Assembly: GCF_001815985.1 (NCBI RefSeq) | Contig: NZ_KV823534.1 | Location: forward strand, 12,309-76,308 | From: Corynebacterium sp. HMSC27B11 | GTDB taxonomy: Bacteria > Actinomycetota > Actinomycetes > Mycobacteriales > Mycobacteriaceae | DNA: 64,000 nt | Direction of reading: 5' to 3' | Shown here: piece by piece, positions 20,601 through 29,086 of the stretch | How positions within the stretch are numbered: position 1 is the stretch's first letter | How the letters are laid out: every line of letters starts with the position of its first letter | Notes under the pieces: generated by a model | The model's database searches: none | The model's input: the letters and a program-made list of their open reading frames with translations, nothing else | What the model was told of the DNA's origin: nothing | Made by a program: the position numbers and the translations under genes

Positions 20601-21368
20601 GTGAACGCAGGACCAGGGAACACAGGAGACAGCTTCCGGCGCCGCGACCCCGAACGGGGCCAGCGCCCACCTCGTGATGCCCAGCCACCGCTGCCGCCTG
20701 AGGTCTACCGTCGCCGACGTATCGCCGCGATCGCTGCGGTTGTCGTAGTGATTCTCCTGCTTTGGTGGCTGCTCAGTTCCCTCGGCGGCTCCCAGGAGGA
20801 CGCCAGCACGCCCGCGGCGGATACCGCGCAGAGCAGCAGTGCTGCGCCGACGTCCGGAAAAGAAAAGAAGCCGGACGCGAAAGACAAGAAGGCCGAATCC
20901 GAAAAGCAGGCCGCGAAGAAGTCCGAGGACAAGAAGAAGGACGCCGAGCCGAAGGACCCGGCCGCGGAGAAGACCAGCTGTGAGCTCGCGGATCTGCGCG
21001 TGACCGCGGTGCCGGGTAAGTCCACCTTCGACCCTGGCGAGGAGCCGACCTTCTACGCGAAGATCGCGAACCCAACGAAGGCGGATTGCGTGATCGATGT
21101 GGACGAGGCCAAGCTGCTCTTCGAGGTCTTCGCGATGGATGACTACCACCGCGTGTGGGGCGACCTGGACTGCAACGAGCCCTCCATCACCGGGGAAGTG
21201 ACGATCGAGGCGGGGGAGAGCCAGAACTACAAGATGGGCTCCTGGTCCCGGACCACCTCCGCCCCGAATCAGTGCGATGCCCGCCAGCCGGTGGGCCCGG
21301 GCAGCTACCTGCTCTACGCGCACCTGGGGGATAACGTCTCCCAGCCTGCGACGTTCAACATGAGCTAG
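20601..21368 (+). CDS. Membrane-anchored protein of unknown function (Rv3587c-like position)
   Basis: 255 residues. A Pro/Arg-rich cytoplasmic N-terminus leads to one membrane helix (about 41-61), a Lys/Glu/Asp-rich linker (about 85-125) and an extracellular domain (about 130-255) with conserved Cys and Trp (KTSCELADLRVTAVPG; VDVDEAKLLFEVFAMDDYHRVW; SYLLYAHLGD). It looks like an Ig-like beta domain. Gene order (mutY, carbonic anhydrase, this gene, radA) matches M. tuberculosis Rv3589-Rv3585. Function unknown. Confidence 0.75.
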   Translation: MNAGPGNTGDSFRRRDPERGQRPPRDAQPPLPPEVYRRRRIAAIAAVVVVILLLWWLLSSLGGSQEDASTPAADTAQSSSAAPTSGKEKKPDAKDKKAESEKQAAKKSEDKKKDAEPKDPAAEKTSCELADLRVTAVPGKSTFDPGEEPTFYAKIANPTKADCVIDVDEAKLLFEVFAMDDYHRVWGDLDCNEPSITGEVTIEAGESQNYKMGSWSRTTSAPNQCDARQPVGPGSYLLYAHLGDNVSQPATFNMS

Positions 21369-21448
21369 CGGCTAGCCCCGTGCCTGGGCCACCCGGGGCA
21401 TTAGCCCCGGCGCCTCACACAACTAGCCCCGCGGCGGGCGCCCCGCAG
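21369..21448. other. 80-bp junction where disA is expected
   Basis: Only 80 bp separate the membrane-protein stop from the radA stop (convergent). The DNA is GC-rich and contains TAGCCCCG three times (21373-21380, 21402-21409, 21424-21431). No trace of a disA coding frame fits in this space. Confidence 0.7.
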
Positions 21449-22840
21449 CTAGCTCTCGCGCAGCCGCCGCACCACACCCAGCGCCTGGCCGATGTTCTTG
21501 ACCTGGTGCACCTCCAAACCCTTCGGCACGCTCGGGCTGGTGCCCGCCGGGATGATCGCGTGCTTCATCCCCAGCCGCGCAGCCTCGGAGAGCCGCTGGT
21601 TGATCTCCGGGATGCGCCGCACCTCGCCGCCCAGGCCCACCTCTCCCATCGCGCACAGGCCGAGGGGGAGTGGCTCGTCCTGGGCCGTGGAGGCCAGCGC
21701 CAGACCTAGCGCGAGGTCCGCGGCCGGCTCGCTGATCCGCATCCCACCCACAGTCGCGGCGTAGACCTCCCGGCGCCCCAGCTGCATCCCGCAGCGTTGG
21801 GCGAGCACCGCGAGCATCATGGACACCCGGCCCGATTCGATGCCGGTGACGAAGCGCTTCGGATTGCCCTGCTCGGTCTCCACCGCGAGTGTTTGGATCT
21901 CCCCGACGAGCGCCCGGCGGCCATCCATCTTCACGGTGACAGCGGTGCCGGTCACGGACTCGGTGCGATGATTCAAGAACAGCCCCGAGGGGTCCGTCAC
22001 CTCCTTGATTCCTTCCGCTGTCTGCTCGAAGCAGCCGACCTCCTCGGTGGGGCCGAAGCGGTTCTTGATGCCGCGGAGGAAGCGCAGGGAGGAGTGCTGG
22101 TCGCCCTCGAAGTGCAGGACGACGTCCACGAGGTGCTCGATGGTGCGCGGCCCTGCGACGTTGCCGTCCTTCGTCACGTGCCCCACCGCCAGCACCGGGG
22201 TGCCGGACTGCTTCGCCAGGGTGGTCAGGGTGGACGTCACGGCCCGGGTTTGGGTCACCCCGCCCGGCACGCCCTCCACGCCGCTGGCGTTCATGGTTTG
22301 CAGGGAGTCCACGATGATCAGCTCGGGTTTGACCGTATCCACGTGGTGCAGCGCCTGCTCCAGGTCGTGCTCGGCGGCGATGTAGAGCTTCTCGGAGAGC
22401 GCGTTGGTGCGCTCCGCGCGGTGGCGTACCTGGCCGACGGACTCCTCGGCGGTGATGATCAGCACCGAGCGGTTGGCCTTGGCCCAGTTCGCGGAGACCT
22501 CCAGCAGCAGTGTGGACTTGCCCACGCCCGGTTCGCCCGCGAGCAGCACCGCAGAACCGGGGACGATGCCACCGCCCAACACCCGGTCCAGCTCCGCCGA
22601 GCCGGTGGGGATGTGGTTGGCGATCTGCGGGTCGATCTCCGTGACAGGCAGGGCATCGCTGGTGGCCCCGGCGAGGTGCCGGGAGCCGGAGCGGGACCCG
22701 GCGGTACTCGCGGCGGCGGGGCGGCGTTCCTCGAGCGTGCCCCACTCGCCACAGCTGGGGCAGCGCCCCATCCACTTGGATAGGACGTAGCCGCACTCGG
22801 TGCATTCGTAGCTGGTTTTCGAGCTCCGCTTTGTTGCCAT
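21449..22840 (-). CDS. radA: DNA repair protein RadA
   Basis: 463 residues from the ATG at 22840; a longer upstream frame is not conserved. The N-terminal zinc finger Cys13, Cys16, Cys27, Cys30 is followed by a RecA-like ATPase with Walker A GEPGVGKST, the RadA motif KNRFGPTEEVG (about 250) and a C-terminal Lon-like domain. RadA drives branch migration of recombination intermediates. A TAGAAT box 7 nt before the ATG indicates a leaderless mRNA. In most actinobacteria radA is followed by disA; here it is not. Confidence 0.95.
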   Translation of the reverse strand: MATKRSSKTSYECTECGYVLSKWMGRCPSCGEWGTLEERRPAAASTAGSRSGSRHLAGATSDALPVTEIDPQIANHIPTGSAELDRVLGGGIVPGSAVLLAGEPGVGKSTLLLEVSANWAKANRSVLIITAEESVGQVRHRAERTNALSEKLYIAAEHDLEQALHHVDTVKPELIIVDSLQTMNASGVEGVPGGVTQTRAVTSTLTTLAKQSGTPVLAVGHVTKDGNVAGPRTIEHLVDVVLHFEGDQHSSLRFLRGIKNRFGPTEEVGCFEQTAEGIKEVTDPSGLFLNHRTESVTGTAVTVKMDGRRALVGEIQTLAVETEQGNPKRFVTGIESGRVSMMLAVLAQRCGMQLGRREVYAATVGGMRISEPAADLALGLALASTAQDEPLPLGLCAMGEVGLGGEVRRIPEINQRLSEAARLGMKHAIIPAGTSPSVPKGLEVHQVKNIGQALGVVRRLRES

Positions 22841-22847
22841 GCCGGTC

Positions 22848-22853
22848 ATTCTA
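22848..22853 (-). promoter_or_regulatory. -10 box of leaderless radA promoter
   Basis: On the minus strand TAGAAT ends 7 nt before the ATG at 22840, with no ribosome site between. This fixes the radA start. Confidence 0.5.
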
Positions 22854-22923
22854 GGCAGCGGTGCAGACACCCTTTCCGCCGAGCGCGCCAATAATCGAAC
22901 ATCCCAGGTCAGCGGCCGCAGAA

Positions 22924-22960
22924 AACAAAAACCGCCGCCCCCACGAAGGGGAACGGCGGC
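22924..22960 (-). terminator. Rho-independent terminator of the lpqE-like gene
   Basis: Read on the minus strand, CCGCCG and CCCC pair with GGGG and CGGCGG, followed by a T-rich tail (TTTTTGTTTTC). It begins about 22 nt after the lipoprotein stop. Confidence 0.9.
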
Positions 22961-22981
22961 AGACCTAAAACCGAGTAGCGA

Positions 22982-23539
22982 CTACTTGTCGGTCGGCTGG
23001 CCATCCTTGTCGCGGTCGAAGGCGCCAGCCTCCGGGGTGTAAGCGACGACCGGTGCGTTCAGGGAGAACTCGGCATCGTCGAACTTGATCTCCACCGGCT
23101 TCTGACCGCCGACGTAGAGGTCCTTCACGCCGGAGACGTCACCAGCGGCGTAGCTGAGGCACTTCTGATCCTTAGCGCCCTTCTCCAGGTCCTTCAGAGC
23201 ATCCTCGCGGTCCACGACGAGGTTGCAGCCCGGCTTGATGGTCTCGTTCAGGCTCACAGCCTGGCCGTCCACGGAAGCGGAGACCAGCTTGACGTCCTTG
23301 CCGTCGTTCTCCGCATTGGAAGCGGTGAACTTCAGGGACGGCTTGCCGTCGGCGCCCAGAACCACGGAGACGTCCGCGACGTCCACGTTGCCCTCCTTGG
23401 CGTGCAGGCCGTTCACGGCCGGTGCCTGCTCTGCGGTCTGGGTGATCTGACCAGCGGAGCAAGCGGTCATGCCCAGGGCGGTACCTGCAGCAACGATGGC
23501 GAGGGCACCGCGGACAACGGTCGACTTCTGAGACTTCAC
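22982..23539 (-). CDS. LpqE-like lipoprotein
   Basis: 185 residues from a GTG at 23539, chosen because TGGAGGA lies 8 nt upstream; the ATG at 23554 would put that site inside the gene. The signal peptide KSQKSTVVRGALAIVAAGTA ends in a lipobox-like MTAC, so the mature protein would be lipid-anchored at Cys26. The mature part is a small beta-rich domain with two Cys (PGCNLVV, DQKCLSY) that could form a disulfide. Its position between radA and carD equals that of lpqE (Rv3584). Function unknown. Confidence 0.75.
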   Translation of the reverse strand: MKSQKSTVVRGALAIVAAGTALGMTACSAGQITQTAEQAPAVNGLHAKEGNVDVADVSVVLGADGKPSLKFTASNAENDGKDVKLVSASVDGQAVSLNETIKPGCNLVVDREDALKDLEKGAKDQKCLSYAAGDVSGVKDLYVGGQKPVEIKFDDAEFSLNAPVVAYTPEAGAFDRDKDGQPTDK

Positions 23540-23876
23540 GTTCTGATCCTCCATTGTGAGGCTAGGCCTAGGCCGGTTAAGGCCCTTCAACAGTTGTGGT
23601 CATCGTACCCGGCGCAAATTGGCCGGAAACTAATAGCTGCTTCACAGAATAGCCCCTTGGGTGGCCAGATTCCTAGTTCAGGCCACTGTTTTCCCCTAAT
23701 CCCACCCCGTTGTTACCCCTATTATTTGGGGACGTCGCCCGCCAGCGTCGGCGCGCGCTGGCCGAAGTATTGCGGCTTTTCGTCGGGACCGGGCCTTTCT
23801 GCAGGCAGCGGGCCGATCGGGTATGCTCGAACACGGTTTTTAAAGCGCAACGAGGGCGTAAATAGGAAGGTCACGG
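23540..23876. other. 337-bp divergent promoter region lpqE-like / carD
   Basis: No gene is seen. For carD, TATGCT (about 23829-23834 region, within GGGTATGCTCG) is the best -10, leaving a leader of roughly 40-50 nt with an AGGAAGG ribosome site. Near 23713-23731 a short CCCC/GGGG inverted repeat lies in AT-richer DNA and may belong to the lpqE-side promoter. Confidence 0.4.
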
Positions 23877-24449
23877 ATGGATTTCAAGGTCGGCGACACG
23901 GTCGTATACCCACACCACGGCGCAGCTCAGATCGAGGGGATCGAGCAGCGCGAGTTCAAGGGTGAGACGGTGGACTACCTGGTGCTGCGCCTCTACCAGG
24001 GCGATCTTTCCGTCCGCGTCCCGGCCGCGAACGCTGAGAAGGTGGGCGTGCGCGACGTCGTCGGCGAGGAGGGCCTGCGCAAGGTCTTCTCCGTGCTGCG
24101 CGAGACGGACGTCGAGGAGGCGGGCAACTGGTCCCGCCGCTACAAGGCCAACCAGGAGCGCCTGACCTCCGGTGACCAGAACAAGGTCGCCGAGGTGGTT
24201 CGTGACCTGTGGCGCCGCGACCAGGACCGGGGCCTGTCCGCTGGTGAGAAGCGCATGCTGGCCAAGGCCCGCCAGATCCTGGTGGGCGAGCTCGCGCTGG
24301 CCGAGGGCGTCGACGATAAGAAGGCCGACGCGCTGCTGGCCGAGATGCACGAGACGATCGAACGCCACCGCGAGCAGGCGGCTGCCGCCCGTGCGGCGGA
24401 TACCGAGGGGGATGCCGCCATCGACCTCGACGACGAGCTCAACAAGTAA
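23877..24449 (+). CDS. carD: CarD family RNA polymerase-binding regulator
   Basis: 190 residues. The N-terminal CarD/CdnL/TRCF RNAP-interaction domain (about 1-60, [20 protein letters not shown]) is followed by a helical DNA-binding domain with the conserved [14 protein letters not shown] tryptophan segment, which stabilises open promoter complexes at housekeeping and rRNA promoters. A 25-residue acidic/Ala tail follows. The start has AGGAAGG. It precedes ispD by 62 bp, with an imperfect hairpin at about 24459-24487, as in mycobacteria. Confidence 0.96.
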   Translation: MDFKVGDTVVYPHHGAAQIEGIEQREFKGETVDYLVLRLYQGDLSVRVPAANAEKVGVRDVVGEEGLRKVFSVLRETDVEEAGNWSRRYKANQERLTSGDQNKVAEVVRDLWRRDQDRGLSAGEKRMLAKARQILVGELALAEGVDDKKADALLAEMHETIERHREQAAAARAADTEGDAAIDLDDELNK

Positions 24450-24511
24450 CAGTCACGGTTGCCAGCCGTCCCTCGAGGGTGGCTCAACGAGTAGAGAGCG
24501 CCGGGTGAGAC

Positions 24512-25312
24512 GTGTTTTCCAAGACTGATACTGCAGCGCTGCCCGTGGTGGCCGTCATCGCCGCGGCGGGCAGTGGCACCCGGTTGGGAGCCGATCAGCC
24601 CAAGGCCTTCGTGGAGCTGGCGGGGCGCACCCTCGTGGAGCGAGCCCTGGACGGGCTGGCCAGCTCCGGGGTGGTGGGGCGAACCTTCGTGATGATCAGC
24701 CCGGATATGCAGGGGCGCATGGCGGAGATCCTCGACGACCCCGCGAACCAGGCCGCGTGGGCGGGGATGCGCGTGAGCGCCGGCACCGGGGGCTCCGAGC
24801 GCTCCGATAGTGTCTTCGCCGGCCTGCAGCTCGTGGAGGGCGAGCTCGGCTCGCCCGTGGACTGCGTTGAATGCGCGCAGGTGGACGAGGCGATCGTGCT
24901 GGTGCACGACGCCGCCCGCTGCCTCACCCCGCCCGCGATGATCGCCCAGGTCGTCGAGCAGGTCCGCGCCCACGGGGAGGCGGGCACCGCGGCGGGAGTG
25001 GTTCCCGCCCTGCCGGTGACGGACACGATCAAGACCATTGCGGACGGGATGGTCACCGGCACCCCGGCCCGCGATGGCCTGGTGGCGGTGCAGACCCCGC
25101 AGGGCTTCCTCTTCTCCGCGCTGATGGACGCTAATCGGAAGTACCAGGCAGGCCTGGAGCTCGGCCGAGGGCACGCCCGCCTGGCCACGGACGATGCCTC
25201 CATCATGGAGCTCGCCGACTACCCGGTAGCCATCACCACCGGCGACGATCGCGCGATGAAGATCACCACCCCGCGGGATTTCGCCATCGCTGAGATGATG
25301 GTCGAGCGATGA
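24512..25312 (+). CDS. ispD: 2-C-methyl-D-erythritol 4-phosphate cytidylyltransferase
   Basis: 266 residues; third step of the MEP isoprenoid pathway (CTP + MEP). The nucleotide-binding motif AAAGSGTRLGADQPKAF is near residues 17-33, and VLVHDAARC, TDTIKTI and VQTPQGF follow in the family order. GTG start with GGGTGAG upstream. An insertion around residues 85-130 lengthens the protein relative to the ~230-residue norm. The coding 3' end and stop lie inside a triple 14-bp repeat. It precedes ispF by 42 bp in the usual order. Confidence 0.95.
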   Translation: MFSKTDTAALPVVAVIAAAGSGTRLGADQPKAFVELAGRTLVERALDGLASSGVVGRTFVMISPDMQGRMAEILDDPANQAAWAGMRVSAGTGGSERSDSVFAGLQLVEGELGSPVDCVECAQVDEAIVLVHDAARCLTPPAMIAQVVEQVRAHGEAGTAAGVVPALPVTDTIKTIADGMVTGTPARDGLVAVQTPQGFLFSALMDANRKYQAGLELGRGHARLATDDASIMELADYPVAITTGDDRAMKITTPRDFAIAEMMVER

Positions 25313-25335
25313 TGATCGACCGATGATGGTCGAAC
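25294..25335 (+). repeat. 14-bp triple tandem repeat spanning the ispD stop
   Basis: Three abutting units GATGATGGTCGAGC, GATGATGATCGACC and GATGATGGTCGAAC occupy 25294-25335. The first encodes the last residues of IspD (MMVER) and the second contains its TGA stop. As 14 is not a multiple of three, changes in copy number would alter the C-terminus. Confidence 0.9.
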
Positions 25336-25354
25336 AAGGAAGGAACGAGCACCC

Positions 25355-25843
25355 ATGACCCAGCCAATTATCCCCCGCGTCGGCATCGCCTCCGACGCCC
25401 ACCAGGTCGAGCCCGGCAAGCCCTGCTGGATGGCCGGGCTACTCTTCGATGGCGCCGATGGCTGCGAGGGACATTCCGACGGCGACGTGGTCAGCCACGT
25501 CATCGTCGACGCACTGCTCAGCGCCTCCGGACTGGGGGACCTGGGCAGCTTCGTCGGTGTGGGACGCAAGGAATACGACGGCGTCTCGGGGGAGCGCCTG
25601 ATCACGGAGTGCCGGCAGCTGTTGGCCGAGAACGGTTTCACGATCGGCAACGTCGCCGCCCAGATGATCGGCAATAGGCCGAAGATGGGGCCGCGCCGGG
25701 AGGAAGCCGAGCGCCGCCTCACCGAGCTCGTCGGGGCGCCGGTGTCCGTTTCCGCGACGACCACCGACAAGATGGGCTTCACCGGCCGCGGGGAAGGCGT
25801 GGCCGCTCTCGCTACCGCGGTTGTGTGGAAGGCCGAGGCCTAA
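25355..25843 (+). CDS. ispF: 2-C-methyl-D-erythritol 2,4-cyclodiphosphate synthase
   Basis: 162 residues; cyclises CDP-ME 2-phosphate with loss of CMP. Metal ligands Asp14 and His16 (SDAHQV) and the [17 protein letters not shown] motif are present, as are [13 protein letters not shown] and the C-terminal [15 protein letters not shown] strong AAGGAAGG ribosome site precedes the start. It is convergent with the following hydrolase gene, with stops only 3 nt apart. Confidence 0.96.
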   Translation: MTQPIIPRVGIASDAHQVEPGKPCWMAGLLFDGADGCEGHSDGDVVSHVIVDALLSASGLGDLGSFVGVGRKEYDGVSGERLITECRQLLAENGFTIGNVAAQMIGNRPKMGPRREEAERRLTELVGAPVSVSATTTDKMGFTGRGEGVAALATAVVWKAEA

Positions 25844-25846
25844 GAA

Positions 25847-26677
25847 TTAGCGCACGTCGATGGTGCTGGAAACCCGGCCCAGGCCCTCGATCTCAACCTC
25901 GACGGTGTCCCCGTGCCCCAGGTACTGAGGCGGCGTCATCCCGTGGCCCACGCCTGCCGGCGTGCCCAGAGCGATGACGTCGCCGGCCTCCAGCGTGGCG
26001 AAGTTCTCCACGTACTCGACCAGCTCCTGCGGCTTGAACACCAGGTCGGCGAGGCTGTGCTCCTGGCGTAGCTCCCCGTTCACCCAGGTCCGCAGCATCG
26101 CGCCTTCCGCCACCGGGTCGAAAGGCTGCCCCTTCTCATCCGTGGCCATCGTCAGCCACGGGCCGAGCGCGCTGGACTCGTCCAGATTCTTACCCTGCAG
26201 CCACTGCTGAGTGCGGTACTGCCAATCCCGCTGGGAGAAGTCATTCATCACCGCATACCCCGCGATCTGGCCACCGTGCCCCATCACGATCGCTAGCTCG
26301 CCCTCATAATCCAGCTTCTGCGCCATCGCACGTGGTACCCGCACATTCCCATAAGGCGTGGTCAGCGCCGTGGCGAACTTCGCGAACAGCGTGGGGTGGT
26401 CCGGCACCGGATGCCCCATCTCCACGATGTGCTCCCGGAAATTCAACCCGGTGCACAGCACCTTCCGCGGGTTCGGAATCACCGGAGCCAACTGACGGGC
26501 CGAGAACTCAATGCTCTCCCCGGCGCTCGCGGAGGCCGAGAGGGTGACGTCCTGAAGGAAACCCCCGAGATCCCCGTCGGCCAGGACAGTGCCGGTGCCG
26601 TGGGTGCCGTCGAAGCTCTCCACACGGATGGTGCGCAGGCGGCCGGCGGTTTCGATGGTTGCTAGACGGTGGGCCAT
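25847..26677 (-). CDS. Fumarylacetoacetate hydrolase family protein
   Basis: 276 residues from the ATG at 26677, which has a perfect GAGGAGG 4 nt upstream; the much longer frame extending over cysS is spurious. The FAH core starts near residue 80 (KVLCTGLNFREHIVEMG) and contains the metal-binding KLDYEGELAIVMG and the GTPAGVG turn. Such enzymes hydrolyse acylpyruvates (fumarylpyruvate in gentisate breakdown) or decarboxylate oxaloacetate; the substrate cannot be told here. No other aromatic catabolism gene is nearby. It is an insertion between ispF and cysS relative to mycobacteria. Confidence 0.88.
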   Translation of the reverse strand: MAHRLATIETAGRLRTIRVESFDGTHGTGTVLADGDLGGFLQDVTLSASASAGESIEFSARQLAPVIPNPRKVLCTGLNFREHIVEMGHPVPDHPTLFAKFATALTTPYGNVRVPRAMAQKLDYEGELAIVMGHGGQIAGYAVMNDFSQRDWQYRTQQWLQGKNLDESSALGPWLTMATDEKGQPFDPVAEGAMLRTWVNGELRQEHSLADLVFKPQELVEYVENFATLEAGDVIALGTPAGVGHGMTPPQYLGHGDTVEVEIEGLGRVSSTIDVR

Positions 26678-26753
26678 GATCCTCCTCGGGCAGGTCTTTT
26701 GTTGACTGCCTACCGAGGATAGCCTTCCGGTCGGCAGCCACCGGCCACCGAAG

Positions 26754-26759
26754 TACAAT
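26754..26759 (+). promoter_or_regulatory. -10 box upstream of cysS
   Basis: TACAAT is an excellent -10 element and would give a leader of about 75 nt before the cysS ATG. No convincing -35 is visible. Confidence 0.4.
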
Positions 26760-26839
26760 TGCGGTGACGAGGGGCGCGGGGCGCATCCGCCCTGGCCCAC
26801 CAGAGCAAAAACCTGCAAGACCCACGAAGGCGGCCAACC

Positions 26840-28342
26840 ATGGTTGATTCTTTGCCCACCGACGCGTCGGAGCCGATGCCGCTCCAGCTGCGCATCTACG
26901 ACACCGCGAGCCGCAAGGTCCGCGAGTTCACCCCGCTGCGCGAAGGCAAGGTTTCCATCTACCTGTGTGGCGCCACCGTGCAGTCCATCCCACACATCGG
27001 GCACGTCCGTTCCGGTGTGGCCTTCGACGTCCTGCGCCGCTGGCTGCTCGCCCAGGGATACGACGTCGCGTTCGTCCGCAACGTCACCGACATCGACGAC
27101 AAGATCCTGACCAAGGCCGCGGAGAACAACCGCCCCTGGTGGGAGTGGGCAGCCACCCACGAGCGCGCCTTCACCTGGGCATATGACCAGCTGGGCGTGT
27201 TGCCACCGTCCGTGGAGCCGCGGGCAACCGGGCACGTGCCGCAGATGATCGAGTACATGCAGCGCATCATTGATAACGGCCACGGCTACGCCGCCAACGG
27301 CAATGTGTATGCCCAGCCTGCCTCGATCGAGAACTACGGCTTCCTCTCTGGTCAGAAGCTCGACGAGCTGGACCAGGGCGAGTCCGCGGGCACGGGTAAG
27401 AAGGATTCCCGCGACTTCACGATGTGGAAGGCCGCCAAGCCGGGCGAGCCCGCCTGGGATACGCCGTGGGGCCGGGGGCGCCCGGGCTGGCACATCGAGT
27501 GCTCCGCGATGGCCACGAACTACCTGGGAGGGGAGTTCGACATTCACGCCGGCGGGCTGGACCTGCAGTTCCCGCACCACGAGAACGAGGCCGCCCAGGC
27601 CACCGCGGCCGGCGATGGTTTCGCCCAGTACTGGATGCACAACGGCTGGGTGACCATGAGCGGGGAGAAGATGTCCAAGTCGCTCGGCAACGTGCTGAGC
27701 GTGCCGAACATCCTGGAGAAGGTCCGCCCGGTGGAGCTGCGCTACTACCTGGGCAGCGGCCACTACCGCTCCATGCTGGAGTACTCCGAGTCCGCGCTGG
27801 CCGAGGCTGCCGCCGGTTACCGCAGGATTGAGAAGTTCCTGCTGCGTGCGGCCGCCTACCTCGCCGCCATTGAGGACGACGCCGCCACCGCCTCTGCCGA
27901 GGGGCAGGCTGCCCGCGGCCCGGAGCAGCTGGTGGCCGTGGGGCAGTGGCCGGAGGCCTTCGCCGAGAAGATGAACGACGACCTCGCGGTGCCGCAGGCC
28001 CTGGCCGTCATCCACGACACCGTCCGCGAGGGTAATAAGGCCCTCGAGGCCAAGGACACCGAGACGGTGATGCGGGTCGCGGGCCAGGTTCGTGCGATGA
28101 TGGGCGTCCTGGGTGTGGACCCGTTCGGTGAGCACTGGCTCGAGCAGACTATGGCAGGGCAGGGTTCCTCGGCGGCGATGACCGCCCTGGATTCCCTGGT
28201 GCAGGACGATCTGCAGCGCCGGGCGGAGGCTCGCGCGGAGAAGAACTGGGCGGTGGCGGACGAGGTCCGCGACCGGCTCACGGCAGCCGGTATCGAGGTC
28301 ACCGATACCGCCGATGGGGCTCAGTGGAGCCTGAAGGAGTAG
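26840..28342 (+). CDS. cysS: Cysteinyl-tRNA synthetase
   Basis: 500 residues; class I enzyme charging tRNA-Cys. The HIGH motif is PHIGHVRSG and the KMSKS motif is [10 protein letters not shown]. The zinc site is formed by Cys in [15 protein letters not shown] and the FPHHENE pair. The C-terminal DALR/anticodon region ends in [13 protein letters not shown], closely like the mycobacterial enzyme. The ATG at 26840 adds 12 residues before the alternative ATG at 26876. In most actinobacteria the next gene is rlmB; here the heme cluster has been inserted. Confidence 0.96.
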   Translation: MVDSLPTDASEPMPLQLRIYDTASRKVREFTPLREGKVSIYLCGATVQSIPHIGHVRSGVAFDVLRRWLLAQGYDVAFVRNVTDIDDKILTKAAENNRPWWEWAATHERAFTWAYDQLGVLPPSVEPRATGHVPQMIEYMQRIIDNGHGYAANGNVYAQPASIENYGFLSGQKLDELDQGESAGTGKKDSRDFTMWKAAKPGEPAWDTPWGRGRPGWHIECSAMATNYLGGEFDIHAGGLDLQFPHHENEAAQATAAGDGFAQYWMHNGWVTMSGEKMSKSLGNVLSVPNILEKVRPVELRYYLGSGHYRSMLEYSESALAEAAAGYRRIEKFLLRAAAYLAAIEDDAATASAEGQAARGPEQLVAVGQWPEAFAEKMNDDLAVPQALAVIHDTVREGNKALEAKDTETVMRVAGQVRAMMGVLGVDPFGEHWLEQTMAGQGSSAAMTALDSLVQDDLQRRAEARAEKNWAVADEVRDRLTAAGIEVTDTADGAQWSLKE

Positions 28343-28395
28343 CGCCTCTCCGTTGAGGCACGACCGTGGCGCCGACCTCCGGCTGGGGTGCCGGT

Positions 28396-29067
28396 TTAAC
28401 GGACGTGCTGTTCGGCCAGGGCCTGGAACACCGCCTGGTTCATAGCGAAGGCCGTGCTGGCACAGTCGATGATCTTTTCCTTGTCCTCGGCGCCGAGCTC
28501 GAGCTGGTTGAGCGTGATGCGGTAGCGGTCACGGTAAGGCTTGATCCGGCCGATGGCATCGAAATCATAGAAGGAAGTGCTGCGCTCATCCAGGCCGTAG
28601 TACTTCTCAAACATGCGGGCGATGACCTGACCACCCGACATATCACCCAGGTAGCGGACGTAGTGGTGGGCCAGCGCTGCCGCGCCGTCCTGCTCCGCGC
28701 CGATCTGGCGCAGAGCCTCGACGTAGTTCTGGGTCGCCGGCAGCGGCGCAATGTGCTCGCGCCACTGCCCGCCGTAGAGCTGCTCCAGATCGGACTCTAG
28801 CGCAGAGAGTCGCTCCAGGCGCGGATCGTAGATCGGGGCCAGTTCCGCTGTGTCCTGGTTCGCCCGTACCGCGGATTCGAGGGCCTCGTAGACGAAGTAG
28901 AGCTGGCCAGTCAGGGCAGCCACCGCGTTGATATCCAGCTTCCCGTCGAGCAGCTGGGTCATGAACACTGAGTTTTCAGCGTCGTGGTGCGCCTGGGCGG
29001 TCTCGCTCTTGAGCAGGGCGGAGAGCTGGCCCTCGGCGTAGAAGGTGTTCTGGGTGGCGGTAGTCAT
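28396..29067 (-). CDS. hmuO: Heme oxygenase
   Basis: 223 residues from the ATG at 29067, preceded by GGAAGGAAAACC. Cleaves heme to biliverdin, CO and Fe2+ to release iron. The proximal heme ligand His27 lies in TAQAHHDAE, aligned with His20 of C. diphtheriae HmuO, and the distal helix has HHYVRYLGDMSGGQVIA. It starts only 19 bp downstream of hmuV on the same strand, so it forms the last gene of an hmuT-U-V-O operon. In C. diphtheriae and C. glutamicum hmuO is, to my knowledge, a separate unit. Confidence 0.96.
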   Translation of the reverse strand: MTTATQNTFYAEGQLSALLKSETAQAHHDAENSVFMTQLLDGKLDINAVAALTGQLYFVYEALESAVRANQDTAELAPIYDPRLERLSALESDLEQLYGGQWREHIAPLPATQNYVEALRQIGAEQDGAAALAHHYVRYLGDMSGGQVIARMFEKYYGLDERSTSFYDFDAIGRIKPYRDRYRITLNQLELGAEDKEKIIDCASTAFAMNQAVFQALAEQHVR

Positions 29068-29086
29068 GGTTTTCCTTCCGTAAGGG

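Noticed and set aside
25847-28135. 762-codon open frame on the minus strand over cysS
   Set aside because: Only its C-terminal 276 codons, starting at 26677 with a strong ribosome site, encode a known family; the rest is the antisense of cysS, typical of GC-rich DNA.
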